Source: Scleroderma bovista
Taxonomy: Eukaryota; Basidiomycota; Agaricomycetes; Boletales; Sclerodermataceae
NCBI GenBank assembly: GCA_037178675.1
Contig: JAYMGJ010000566.1
Span: 1 to 35,859, forward strand
Direction: 5' to 3'
DNA: 35,859 bases
Shown here: in pieces, positions 1 through 8,970 of the stretch
How the letters are laid out: every line of letters starts with the position of its first letter
Numbering within the stretch: the first letter of the stretch is position 1
Notes under the pieces: generated by a model
What the model saw: the letters and a program-made list of their open reading frames with translations, nothing else
Databases searched by the model: none
Told to the model about the DNA's origin: nothing
Position numbers and translations under genes: made by a program

Positions 1-274
1 CATAGTAGAACTTCCAGTCTGCACCATCCCTGGCATTTTGTGAAACTGAGACACCATCAGGGTGCACCCTGCCACTAGCGAAGGCTGGGATGAGATGACA
101 ACCCCTTAAGACATGGGCTGGGTCAACAAATCCATATGCATCATCATGGGACATCGGAACGAATCTCAGGGAATCAAGAACTGCATGTTCCCAGCCTGCT
201 GGCACATCTACAACCTCGAACCAACGCACCCACAAAACTTCCAGGTGCTTGGGAAGGTAATCCTTCGAACCCGA
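1..274 (-). pseudogene. Plavaka-type transposase, C-terminal segment (runs off left edge)
   Basis: Reading the minus strand from 274 down to 1 gives one open frame containing LEVLWVRWFEV, then DAYGFVDPAHVLRGCHLIPAF and a final stretch ending near KFYY. From my knowledge of the family, this resembles the C-terminus of Plavaka transposases (CACTA-related DNA transposons abundant in Agaricomycetes), where LWVRW and FGFVDP..VLRGCH are recurrent. It is the 3' continuation of the segment at 7855-8268: removing element F and one copy of its CCGA duplication joins the two in frame, giving a TGSGSKDYLP junction. No stop is seen inside this piece. The end of the gene lies outside the window. The family assignment comes from remembered motifs, not from a search. 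Confidence 0.75.
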
Positions 275-788
275 TGTCACGCACCAAATGTGTTTGGTAC
301 TGTGGACATGGAGAAAGTTAGCCGATGAAACTAATGCAAAGAATGCACACCCAAGATCTGTTGAAAGATTGTCCCAACTTGAGGGATACAGACAGCCCTC
401 GCTATCCATATCACGCAAAGTCAAGACTATCCTTATGCGAAGAATGAATACAAGCTCGTCATAGCCATCTATTGCACAAGAATGACTATCCTGGAGCAAA
501 AGATGAATGCCATCGTCTGGCAGTCATCCCTCGCACAAGAACCGCCAAGAAGCAGAAGAATCCAAGGATTGATGATCATTTCAGTATGAGAGAGGAATGC
601 AACCTACTGCAGTCCAACTCCCATACCAGAACAACCAAAGAAGCATAAGAAACGATAGAGAAACAAAGGAGAAAAGGAAGAATCATTTTTAGCGCCCAAA
701 TGTCAAATTTAGGCGCCCAGTGCTGGCATTCCGATATTTTGAATAGCTCTGCCATTTTTGAAGCTATCAATCATGTGACTATACCATC

Positions 789-1262
789 ATGGAGCCTAGA
801 CCGTGGTCTATCTGCCTGTCAAGTTCCGACGTAAATCTGTTCATTTCCCATGGAGATATTCCACCCACAATCCAGACACCCGCTTCATCACTCACTATGG
901 AGTCCACATTTTCTCTGGAACGTTTCTCCGCTATTGCAGCAGACCTCAACTATGTCCTGCTCTTGGGACAGCCTCTCCCTGAGCTCCTGTGTACTGTCTG
1001 GTACATATCTTCCCAGCCTGCTCCCTCAGTCCCTCTTGTTCTCGGTCAGCGCATTCTCCTTGTCAGTCCTGCGTCGCACACATACTTTGGTCGTCTCAAG
1101 TCTATCGTTAGACTTGAAAATTCATACCTGGTCGTCTCTGTGTCTCCTGAGTCCTCTGCATATGGTCCTTTCATCCCAGAGTCCTGTCACATCCATCTCC
1201 CTCTATCATTCATCTCGCTTCCCTGGACACGTCGAATCCGCTACTTGCGATTCTCTTCCCTG
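789..1262 (+). pseudogene. Uncharacterised open frame inside F, cut by the copia insertion
   Basis: An ATG at 789 opens a frame of about 158 codons that reaches the copia insertion site at 1263-1267. Past the insertion, the pre-insertion frame would hit a TGA within a few codons after 6505. The product is rich in Ser, Leu and Pro, with stretches such as VLLLGQPLPELLC and GRLKSIVRLENSYLVVSVSP. I recognise no domain. An overlapping frame of similar length (850-1275) makes chance openness in pyrimidine-rich DNA plausible, so this may not be a gene. Confidence 0.2.
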
Positions 1263-1267
1263 CTATC

Positions 1268-1575
1268 TTTTGTGAGGTGAACTGGCGCAGCTTGACACTA
1301 GACAAGAGTCACAAATGACTCAGTACTTCTGTGCAAACAGAGACTACATTTAACTAACCTAGACAAGAGTCACAAATGACTACATAGGTCAGTATCATAG
1401 TAAATGAATGTGTAGAGTAGCCTTACCTCAGTACTTCTGTGCAAACAGAGACTGAGGTATGAAACGAAAGAAAAACATCCTATAAAGAACGACCGTGATT
1501 ATGTAAGGAATGCTCGGCGTGTCCATACTAAGTATAAGGGAAAAAATGGTACTGTAGGGACCAGGAATTTCAACA
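1268..1575 (-). repeat. 3' LTR of the copia element
   Basis: This is the 308-bp partner of 6192-6499, about 99% identical by eye. It contains two interleaved internal direct repeats: one of 23 bp at 1298-1320 and 1359-1381, and one of 27 bp at 1319-1345 and 1427-1453. The last copy sits in a hairpin (1424-1459). Confidence 0.95.
1424..1459. other. Hairpin inside the copia LTR
   Basis: The arms TACCTCAGT and ACTGAGGTA are perfect 9-bp inverted repeats, and an inner TCTGT..ACAGA pair closes over a GCAA loop. The structure is repeated at 6348-6383 in the other LTR. Its role is unknown; an R-region or transcript-end structure is possible. Confidence 0.6.
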
Positions 1576-1587
1576 CACCCACTCAAC
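1576..1587 (-). other. Probable polypurine tract of the copia element
   Basis: On the coding strand the bases just before the 3' LTR read TTGAGTGGGTG and then TGTTGA. The position and the match to the usual copia GAGGGGGAG-type tract support a plus-strand priming site, although the tract is interrupted by T. Confidence 0.55.
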
Positions 1588-1599
1588 GAGATAGTCCTT

Positions 1600-4500
1600 T
1601 TAAATAATCAAACCCATACCTTCTATAAAACGAATGTGTTTCTCTCGACTGAGAGGTTTCGTGAGTATGTCAGCAACCTGTTCCGCAGTCGGAAGGTACT
1701 CCAGAACAATTTCTCCCTCGTCTACCTTCTCCCTGATGTAATGATGATGAATTGCAATGTGCTTCGTCCGATCATGGAAAGTGGCATTCTTGGCAAGAGA
1801 CATCGCCGACTGATTGTCAATTAATAGCTTGACAGGCGTGTGCGAGAGTGATGGCTCGATCTCCGAAAATAATAATTTTAGCCAGGTGGCTTCCTTCGCA
1901 GTGGCAGCAGCAGCCATATACTCAGCTTCCGTGCTCGAGAGAGCAATGGATGGTTGCTTCTTCGACGACCAGCTGATAGCAGCTCTGGCTGTAACAAAAG
2001 TGTAGCCAGAAATTGAGCGACGGTCATTGACATCGCCAGCCCAATCCGCATCGACGTAGCCCAGTAGGGACATTTCCGACATCTTCCTGTAAATGAGACG
2101 GGTGTCCGTCGTGCCACGTAGGTAGCGGTAAACTCGTTTTAAAGCTGCAAAATGTGCCTGTCCAGGGCAAGCTGCGTGTTTGCTCAACGCACCCACTGCA
2201 TATGCCAGGTCTGGACGCGTCGCCAGCATGGCGTACATGAGTCCACCGAGCGCGCTTTGATACGTCTTAGCGTCGACTTCAGGGACATCAATTTTGACGA
2301 GCTTCGCGTTGGTCTCAAGTGGGGTGGAGACGGATCGTCCATCCTTTAAGCCGAAACGATCTAGGATCGTCTCGACATAGCGGCGTTGAGACAGAGAAAT
2401 GATCCCTTGTTGGCGGTCGCGAACAACCTCCATACCTAGGATCCAGCGGGCTTCGCCCAGATCCGTTATTTCAAAGTGTTTGGACAGCTGCAATTTCAGG
2501 CGTTTGATGGCGTCGAGATTCTTTGAAAAAATCAGTTTATCATCCACATAGACGGCGACGATCAGTAGATCGCCGTCCTCGTCCTTGTAGAATAGACTAT
2601 GGTCTGCATTGCTGCACGTGAATCCAAGGGACTCGAACGTCTTGCACAGCGTGTCATACCATGCCTTTGAGGCCTGTTTGAGACCGTACAGGGCGCGGAG
2701 TAGACGCCAGACGACCTTTGGGTCATTGCGGAAACCAGGCGGTGGACGGAGATAAATCTCCTCGTCCAATTCGCCATTGAGGAAAGCCGCTTTGACGTCT
2801 ATTTGATGGACTTCGAGATCATGTTGAGCTGCAAGTGCGAGAAGTGAGCGGATGGTTGTGAACTTTGTAACGGGAGCAAACGTGTCCGTATAATTGAGTC
2901 CTTCCACTTGTGTGTACCCCTTCGCAACGAGACGAGCCTTGTACTTGTCGATTTCACCGTTCGGCCCACGCTTGATTTTAAAAACCCATTTTGAATCGAT
3001 TATCTTGCGATCGGGCGGTGCTTCGACTTCCTGGTACAGGCCGATCTCTTTGAAAGTATTTAATTCGACTCCCATGGCGCCCAGCCATAGATCAGCGTCT
3101 GGACGACCGACGGCGTCGCTGTAGGTGAGTGGTTTGCTGTCTAGAGGCGTTGCGGTGGCAGCGCGGCGAGCACTTTGCGTGAGCGCGTCATGGTGTGACT
3201 CGTCACAGTCCACCATATCTGCGCATGCGTCTGTCTCTCCTCCGTTGTCAACACCCACAATGCAACGTGGTAAGTTGTCTGTCCTTTCTTCGTTAAGTTG
3301 AATTTCCTCTTCTAGGGTGTTCCTCTCGTAGGCGTTGATGAAGAAACACTGATCGTCGTCGCGGATCGGCGCTTTCCAGGCGCGAGAAGACCTTCTCACC
3401 GCTGGAGTGGGGATTGGGACCGGATACGGCGACGGCGGGCCTAACGCTTGGCCTGAGCGTCCGTCTGAGGTACGTTCCAGTCGTTTGGTGTACCGTTGAC
3501 CCTTACTAACCTGCCGTTCGACAGGAACTTCGACTCTTGCGAGTTGGCGGCTCAAAACGCCATCTGGAGGCGATCCAGAGCGATCGGATGAAACGGGTGC
3601 GTGTATCAACGCATTTTCGATATCGCTGACCCTTTCTGAAGGTGTCCCGTCGACGGATTCGCCATCCGAGTCCTCGTTGGCGCTGGCTGTCTCCCCATCC
3701 CCAACAGGTGAGTCTGGGATCGTTTGTATGGCCTCAGAAAGTGTTCCGACCGCTAACGGCTTTGTTCCTTCAACGTTTAGACACGGATCGTCGATCTTAA
3801 CGCGAGAGGGGGCGTTGGCGCTCCCTTCATCGAAGACAACGTCCCTGGACTCAAAAATTCGTCCACTCGGACGGTGCACGCACACATAGGCTTTGCGGTT
3901 CTCAGCGAAACCTAAGAAAGTGCATTGGACTGACTTGGCGTTGAGCTTCTGCCGGACGTGTGCCTTGCACCCGAATATTCTCAAATGCGCGACTGACGGC
4001 CTGTTTCCAGTGAACGCTTCGTGCGGTGTCAACCCGTCGGCGATCGCGCGAGTAGGTACATGATTTAGGACGTGCGTAGCGTAGAGGATTGCATCCCCCC
4101 AGTAGGCATTGGGGAGTCCAGCGTCGAACAGCATTGCACGAGCCATCTCGACAAGTGTGCAGTTCATCCGTTCGGAGACGCCGTTCTCCTGCGGTGTGTA
4201 CGCATTCGTCATTTCATGATGGATTCCTTTCGACTTAAAGTAGTCTTGTAGTGCCGTGGATCCGTATTCTCCGCCTCCATCGCTGCAAAAATAATTCGCG
4301 TGTTCGCCTGTCTCTGCCTCCGCTCGCTCGAGGTATTCTTTGGTGAGCTTAGGCACTTCGTTTTTTAACTTTATTAACTTGACGACGAGGCGATGCAAAT
4401 GGCCGTCGATGAATGTAACAAAGTAGCGGTAGCCTCTCCGCGCTGTTGTTTCCATGGGTCCACAGACGTCCGAGTACGTTCTGTGTAGTACCCTTGGACT

Positions 4501-6132
4501 TTCAACATTGGATTCGGAAGGAATCACAGCGCGGTGCTGTTTCCCCTCGAGACAAGGTATGCATTTATCTTCGTGCGTTTCCTTCGAGTCGCTGATAGTC
4601 ATGCCGTCAACCATTCCTTTCTTTAGCAATTTCAAAATTGACTGAACATTTACATGTCCAAGTCAACGGTGCCAGACATCAATGTCGGCTTCCGAAGATG
4701 TCTTTCGAGATGCGAGAGCTGAAAGGGGAAGTTCGGGGTCGAGAGAGGTCGAGGGACCATTAACTATGTAGGCCGTTTGGTCTTCGGGAGAAGGCATTGC
4801 AGCTAGCAGGTACAGCGAGTTCCGTTTGTAGCCCTTGCCCACCACCTGATTCCCGTCTAGGATTCGACAGGAGTCGTGGCCAAAGGTAACTTCAAGATTG
4901 AATTCAGCTAAATATGAGACGGAAAGGAGATTCCCATCAAGATTGGGCACGTAGTAGACATCGCGTATGACGGTGGTTGCTATGTGCCCACCATCCAATT
5001 TAAGGTTGATGTGGATACGTCCTATACCCACCGCAGGGATAGACGTTCCATTTCCAACAGTAATGGATTGGGGTGGTACAAGCCGACGATACGTCGTGAA
5101 CCATTTGCGCTGGCATGACATATGGGCTGACGCGCCCGAGTCTATAATCCAGTCGCGAATGGTGGCTTTGTCCATCTGGTTGCGGGCCATGAACAGACGA
5201 AGGGGTGGAGGTGAGTCTCCGTCCACCTGTGCGACACGAGCCGCTAACTCAGTCTTTTCCTCCTTAGGCTTTTCTTTCGACTTGTCCGTTCCGTCCTTCG
5301 CAGCTACATCGCGCTTTTTCTTATAGCAGACGTCTTCCGTATGGCCGTCCTTTGAGCAGTAGGTGCAGGTGGCCTTCTTCTTCTGACTCTTTTTACCAGA
5401 CTTGGCTTTTCCCTTGCCCTTTGTTTGGCTCGTCGCCTTTGCACTAAGGGCTGTCTGCCCAGGCGATTTCCGTGACCTCTCTTCGATGAGAACTTGGTTT
5501 ATAACCATGTCCGTCGTGAGTTTGTCATCTGTGGCCATTAAAATGGTGCGGAGGGTCGAATAGGATGTTGGGAGGGATATTACCATAGCTATGGCTACGA
5601 GCGAGTCATCAAGTGGCTGGCCAATGGTTTTTAAGACATTAGCCTTTTGCCGCATCAGATTCAACTGGGATTCCATGGCAGTGTCATCCGAGAGCGTGCT
5701 CTGAAAGAGTTCGCTTATAAGGTACGCAATAGATTGTTTCCCGCGGCCTTCGTATCGCTCACTGAGCTTTTTCCAGACTTCGGCGGATGTCATGGAATAA
5801 AGGACTCCGCTGAGGGGTTCGTCCTTCAGTGTGAGTGTTAGTTGGGCGTGAGCCTCTTTGTCCTTCGCGAGCCATTCCTCAAGTTCGTCTGGCTGTGTGG
5901 CTGCGTCCGGTTTCGGATCTTCTCCGCTAACGACTGACCAAAGGTGTCGGACACCCAGGACTGTTTGGACACGAAATTTCCACATGTGAAAATTTGTCCC
6001 GTCATTGTCAAGAGAAGGGATGTCATATAAACGACTCGAGCCAGATGTGGCCTTGTTCGACACTGTAGAAAGTGTGGTTGCAGACTTCGAGGATTTTCCA
6101 GCCGCGGAGGCTGAGGTACCGGGAGCGGACAT
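1600..6132 (-). pseudogene. Copia Gag-Pol polyprotein, one in-frame stop
   Basis: The polyprotein spans about 1510 codons from the ATG at 6132, 60 bp inside the 5' LTR. In order it shows a copia-type Gag, a CCHC zinc knuckle (CTYCSKDGHTEDVC), the protease site DSGASAHMS, a GAG-pre-integrase zinc region, integrase with FIDG, SDGGGEY and QENGVSER carrying the D, D and E residues, reverse transcriptase with YVDDKLIF, and RNase H with DADWAGD and STEAEYMA. The TGA at 4663-4665 falls within the WHR..LGHVN motif, where this family usually has a second Arg, so CGA to TGA is the simplest explanation. Downstream of it the same frame runs uninterrupted to 1600. Every catalytic motif I can check is present. 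Readthrough cannot be excluded, but a young inactivating mutation is more likely. Confidence 0.93.
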
Positions 6133-6177
6133 TGTGCGGGAGGTTGTAGTACTATATCGTCTAGTGTTGTAGGAGCT

Positions 6178-6191
6178 CAGGGCTCATAACC
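6178..6191 (-). other. Copia primer-binding site for half initiator tRNA-Met
   Basis: The plus strand immediately before the 5' LTR reads CAGGGCTCATAACC, the anticodon stem-loop of eukaryotic initiator tRNA-Met (anticodon CAT). On the coding strand this is a primer-binding site complementary to an internally cut tRNA, as known for Drosophila copia. The primer's 3' end would abut the LTR. Confidence 0.8.
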
Positions 6192-6499
6192 TTTTGTGAG
6201 GTGAACTGGCACAGCTCGACACTAGACAAGAGTCACAAATGACTCAGTACTTCTGTGCAAACAGAGACTACATTTAACTAACCTAGACAAGAGTCACAAA
6301 TGACTACATAGGTCAGTATCATAGTAAATGAATGTGTAGAGTAGCCTTACCTCAGTACTTCTGTGCAAACAGAGACTGAGGTACGAAACGAAAGAAAAAC
6401 ATCCTATAAAGAACGACCGTGATTATGTAAGGAATGCTCGGCGTGTCCATACTAAGTATAAGGGAAAAAATGGTACTGTAGGGACCAGGAATTTCAACA
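6192..6499 (-). repeat. 5' LTR of the copia element
   Basis: This is the 308-bp LTR upstream of gag on the minus strand. Compared with 1268-1575 it differs at three sites I can find: GCGCAG/GCACAG, CTTGAC/CTCGAC and GTATGA/GTACGA. All three are C/T or G/A changes at a CpG. Confidence 0.95.
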
Positions 6500-7286
6500 C
6501 TATCCCGCAACAAACACAAATGAAACAGTGCTCTAGAACCCTTCTTAGGAGCCCTAATAGAGTACAGAACCTTCCCCTTACTGCTCAAGGGAAGACTGCA
6601 CTTCGGGAGCACCAAATTTCGCGTTTTTGCTCTACAGAAGCTCAATCCAAGGGATTTGTGACACTCTGTGACCAGCTGTGACTCTACTTGTCATTCCAGG
6701 CCCCCTGACACTGCTCTTCTGGTCGGATCAATTCTTTTATTATCCCCCAGCCACTCCCATCAGTGGCACTGCTTCAGAAGCTCATCTCCAGATCTAAAGT
6801 TCAATAAATCATAGGTTGTGCTTCCCTTCTTTCTGAGTCACACAGAGTCACTCTGGCTCACTCTGACTCACTCTGCTGCGCATTATTCATCCCCTCTTGG
6901 CATTACTAATCCCCATTACTCCCCTTACCAATCACTTACCAATCATCCTTCAAATCATGCTTATCATGCTGCTTATCAATTCATGACTCATGCCCCTATG
7001 ATTCATATGCATTATGTCATCGCATATGCTCATTTAGCTTCGATCTACTCATCCCCTGCTTTCCCCCCCTCTCTTTTGGGCCCCATGCAATGATTTTTCC
7101 ATATTCTTGGTTATACACCCCTTTTTACCTATGTTTTTGCTCTTTCCCTTGGCTCAGCAGCTTGTTCAGGCTCTCCCCATCGATGACTCAGCCTGATTAC
7201 ACTGCTTATCAATCGCTTACCAATTTCTTACCAATCTCTTACCAAGCACTTAGTCATTTGTGCTTACAGGGCCACAGCCCCTCCTG

Positions 7287-7341
7287 TATATAAACCAGCA
7301 GCCAAAGGCTGCAAGGAAGTGTCTGCTTTCCCCTCAATAAA
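7287..7341 (+). promoter_or_regulatory. TATA box and AATAAA pair inside element F
   Basis: TATATAAA at 7287-7294 is followed 42 bp later by AATAAA at 7336-7341. Closely spaced promoter and polyadenylation signals are typical of the U3/R region of LTRs, and this supports reading F as an LTR in plus orientation. Another AATAAA lies near 6803. The rest of 6505-7854 is pyrimidine-rich and holds no convincing gene. Confidence 0.4.
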
Positions 7342-7854
7342 GCGACCACATTCACTCTCCCTCACTGTCTATAAGCTCTATCTCTGTCTTTGGACTTGTA
7401 GGTCACTCAGTGCTGGCCTAAAGCTCCTATATTGCTGTTTATCAGATATATCTTGTATCTGATCATTTCTCTAGGCTGAAGCGCAGTCTAGCATCTCTGT
7501 CCACTCTATCCCATCACTGTCCATCGCATTCTTGAAGCAGGAACTGTCCCCTTGCTTCCCTGTTGTCCCATCACTGCTATTACCCCCCCATCATCAATCT
7601 ATCATCGCTCTTCTATCCCAGGACTCTTCCTAACCACTGTGGTAGGCTGAAGAGGAGTCAATACCATCCCAAGTCGCATTCCATCCCCATCAGAAGCCCT
7701 TCCCTTCCCTCCTGCATCCTGCCTGAAGGCGTGCAGCACATCCCCCTGAGGAGATTAAATACCAGAAACGCAAAGGAAGACCACCACTCGCATATTGCTG
7801 TCATTTGGTGTTGGTTGTTGGTTGTTCTGACCTCTTCCCTCACTTAGGCACACA

Positions 7855-8268
7855 CCGAGCCAGTGTAAATGATGTTCGTATGGAAGATGCCCAGGACACG
7901 TGCATATAGGAATGGGTGGGCAGAGTCTGAAGGGGCCAGTAGCATAATATCACGGTGATCAGTGCGAGGGTTGATGGTATCCTGAGCACGGCGATCATAT
8001 GTGGTGTAGTTGATGTGAAATAATTGATGTTGATATATGCGACCCCTTTTGAAAATAACTTGGTTCAAAGTTGAAAGGTGTTCCATGTCGTCTACATCAG
8101 CAGTGGAAGACTCTGAAGGATCTGCAAAAATTTGGACCTCGTGGAGAGCTCGTACACGGGGTAGCAGATGAGCCTTGAGGTGCAGAATAAAGTTCTAAAG
8201 GTGCCAACAGCGGTGAACTCCTCAAATCATTTAATAGATAATAAGCTGGACTCTACAAACCATTGTGA
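7855..8268 (-). pseudogene. Plavaka-type transposase segment between F and A
   Basis: On the minus strand this piece continues the transposase from 16158 across element A. A spliceable start near 8230 leads into KAHLLPR, then MEHLSTLNQVIFKRGRIYQH, INYTTYD, AQDTINPRTDHRDIM and YARVLGIFHTNIIYTG. As I remember them, Plavaka proteins carry similar FKRGR..RINYTTYDVRR, QDVIN and RYARVLGIYHANVIYTG stretches. A TAG-type stop interrupts the region near VGTF, upstream of KAHLLPR. The frame runs into F at the CCGA duplication and resumes at 274. Confidence 0.75.
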
Positions 8269-8273
8269 GAGGG

Positions 8274-8903
8274 TGTTACGACCATGTCCAACTCCGGACC
8301 ATATCCGGTTACTCCGGTCACATCGCAGGCCTACAGCTCAACTCCGGTCGTTCTCAGTTACTCCGGTCAACGGTCGCGCAGATAACCTTCCGCTAACTAT
8401 GACCCTTGGTCTATACTCCATTCGCTCTTACTACACCTCGCTGTCTACCCTGCCTTGACATGAGTTCTCTGTGAACTCGATATATCCTATACCTTGTAGC
8501 ATTTTCACCGGACCTGATTTATTTTACATGGACCTGACTTTATTTTCACCGGACCTGACCTAGTCCTAACTCCGGTCATCCCTTGTCCGCTATTAGGTTG
8601 TTTACTTGTCACCGTATGTACTCGACCCTAGTTCTACTTAGTATAAGTACCCTCTAGTTTACCTTGTACACCTCAGTCTGAAATCATCTAAGTTACTACT
8701 CCTGTCCCCTTGTCTGTCTCCGTCTCCATCTCCACCTGACCGGAACCTACGCAATGGATCAACGCTCGTTGTCCTTGTCGTTGAATCCAATCGGTCGCAA
8801 CTCCGGCCTGGGCTAACCTCTGCCCAAACCTCTGACCTCTGCCCTCGTCTGTTTTCATCCGGACTTGACCGGACTTCCTACTGGAGTAGACCCGGACTTG
8901 ACA
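8274..8903 (+). repeat. 5' LTR of element A
   Basis: This 630-bp LTR starts TGTTACGACC and ends GGACTTGACA. It is rich in the short motif CTCCGG. It holds a TATAAG at 8642 and the self-priming sequence at 8675-8684. It is the same family as the LTRs of element B (27467, 34431) and more distantly D. Confidence 0.95.
8642..8684 (+). promoter_or_regulatory. LTR TATA box and predicted transcript start of element A
   Basis: TATAAG at 8642-8647 lies about 28-33 bp upstream of CCTCAGTCTGAAAT, the expected spacing to a start site. The predicted RNA 5' end therefore carries AGTCTGAAAT (8675-8684), which is complementary to the primer-binding site at 8906. The arrangement is conserved in element B (TATAAG at 27838, AGTCTGAAAT at 27871). 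Confidence 0.6.
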
Positions 8904-8905
8904 GT

Positions 8906-8915
8906 ATTTCAGACT
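8906..8915 (+). other. Self-priming primer-binding site of element A
   Basis: ATTTCAGACT, two bases (GT) after the LTR end CA, is the perfect reverse complement of AGTCTGAAAT at the predicted 5' end of the element RNA. This matches the Tf1/sushi mode, in which the RNA's own 5' end primes reverse transcription. The CA-GT spacing matches the dinucleotide that integrases trim. I saw no match to a tRNA 3' end. Confidence 0.65.
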
Positions 8916-8970
8916 CACACTTGTGTGGGTTCACTATACAAACCTCGTACGCAAACTAGTTTCATTCCTC

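Larger units (their letters stand above)
1268..6499 (-). mobile_element. Ty1/copia LTR retrotransposon, nearly intact, with 5-bp TSD CTATC
   Basis: Two 308-bp LTRs (1268-1575 and 6192-6499) bound a single gag-pol frame on the minus strand. The target duplication CTATC lies at 1263-1267 and 6500-6504. On the coding strand the LTR begins TGTTGAAATTCC and, if the TSD is placed correctly, ends CTCACAAAA rather than the usual CA. Domain order protease, integrase, reverse transcriptase, RNase H identifies Ty1/copia. I count three LTR mismatches, all of CpG-transition type, so the insertion is young. A single TGA in the GAG-pre-integrase zinc region interrupts an otherwise complete polyprotein. Confidence 0.95.
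275..7854 (+). mobile_element. Element F: LTR-like insertion (about 2.3 kb net) containing the copia element
   Basis: The ends are TGTCACGCACC at 275 and GGCACACA at 7854, so the termini are TG..CA. They are flanked by the 4-bp direct repeat CCGA (271-274 and 7855-7858). Removing F plus one repeat restores the frame of the surrounding transposase. Subtracting the nested copia leaves about 2343 bp. A TATATAAA at 7287 followed by AATAAA at 7336 looks like an LTR promoter and polyadenylation signal in plus orientation, and a pyrimidine-rich region follows to the right end. I found no second copy of the left terminus inside, so a large solo LTR is the most likely reading; a non-autonomous element is possible. 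A 4-bp duplication is unusual for Ty3/gypsy, which normally makes 5 bp. Confidence 0.6.

Noticed and set aside
1298..1453. Interleaved direct repeats in the copia LTR as a possible CRISPR-like array
   Set aside because: Only two copies of each, in a eukaryotic LTR; they are internal LTR repeats.
6352..6645. Minus-strand frame spanning the copia LTR boundary
   Set aside because: It crosses from element F into the LTR and has no domain or start context.
8168..8458. Plus-strand frames in the A and B LTRs (also 15486-15686, 27466-27657, 34403-34621)
   Set aside because: They lie inside LTRs that differ mainly by CpG decay, with no conserved protein signal.
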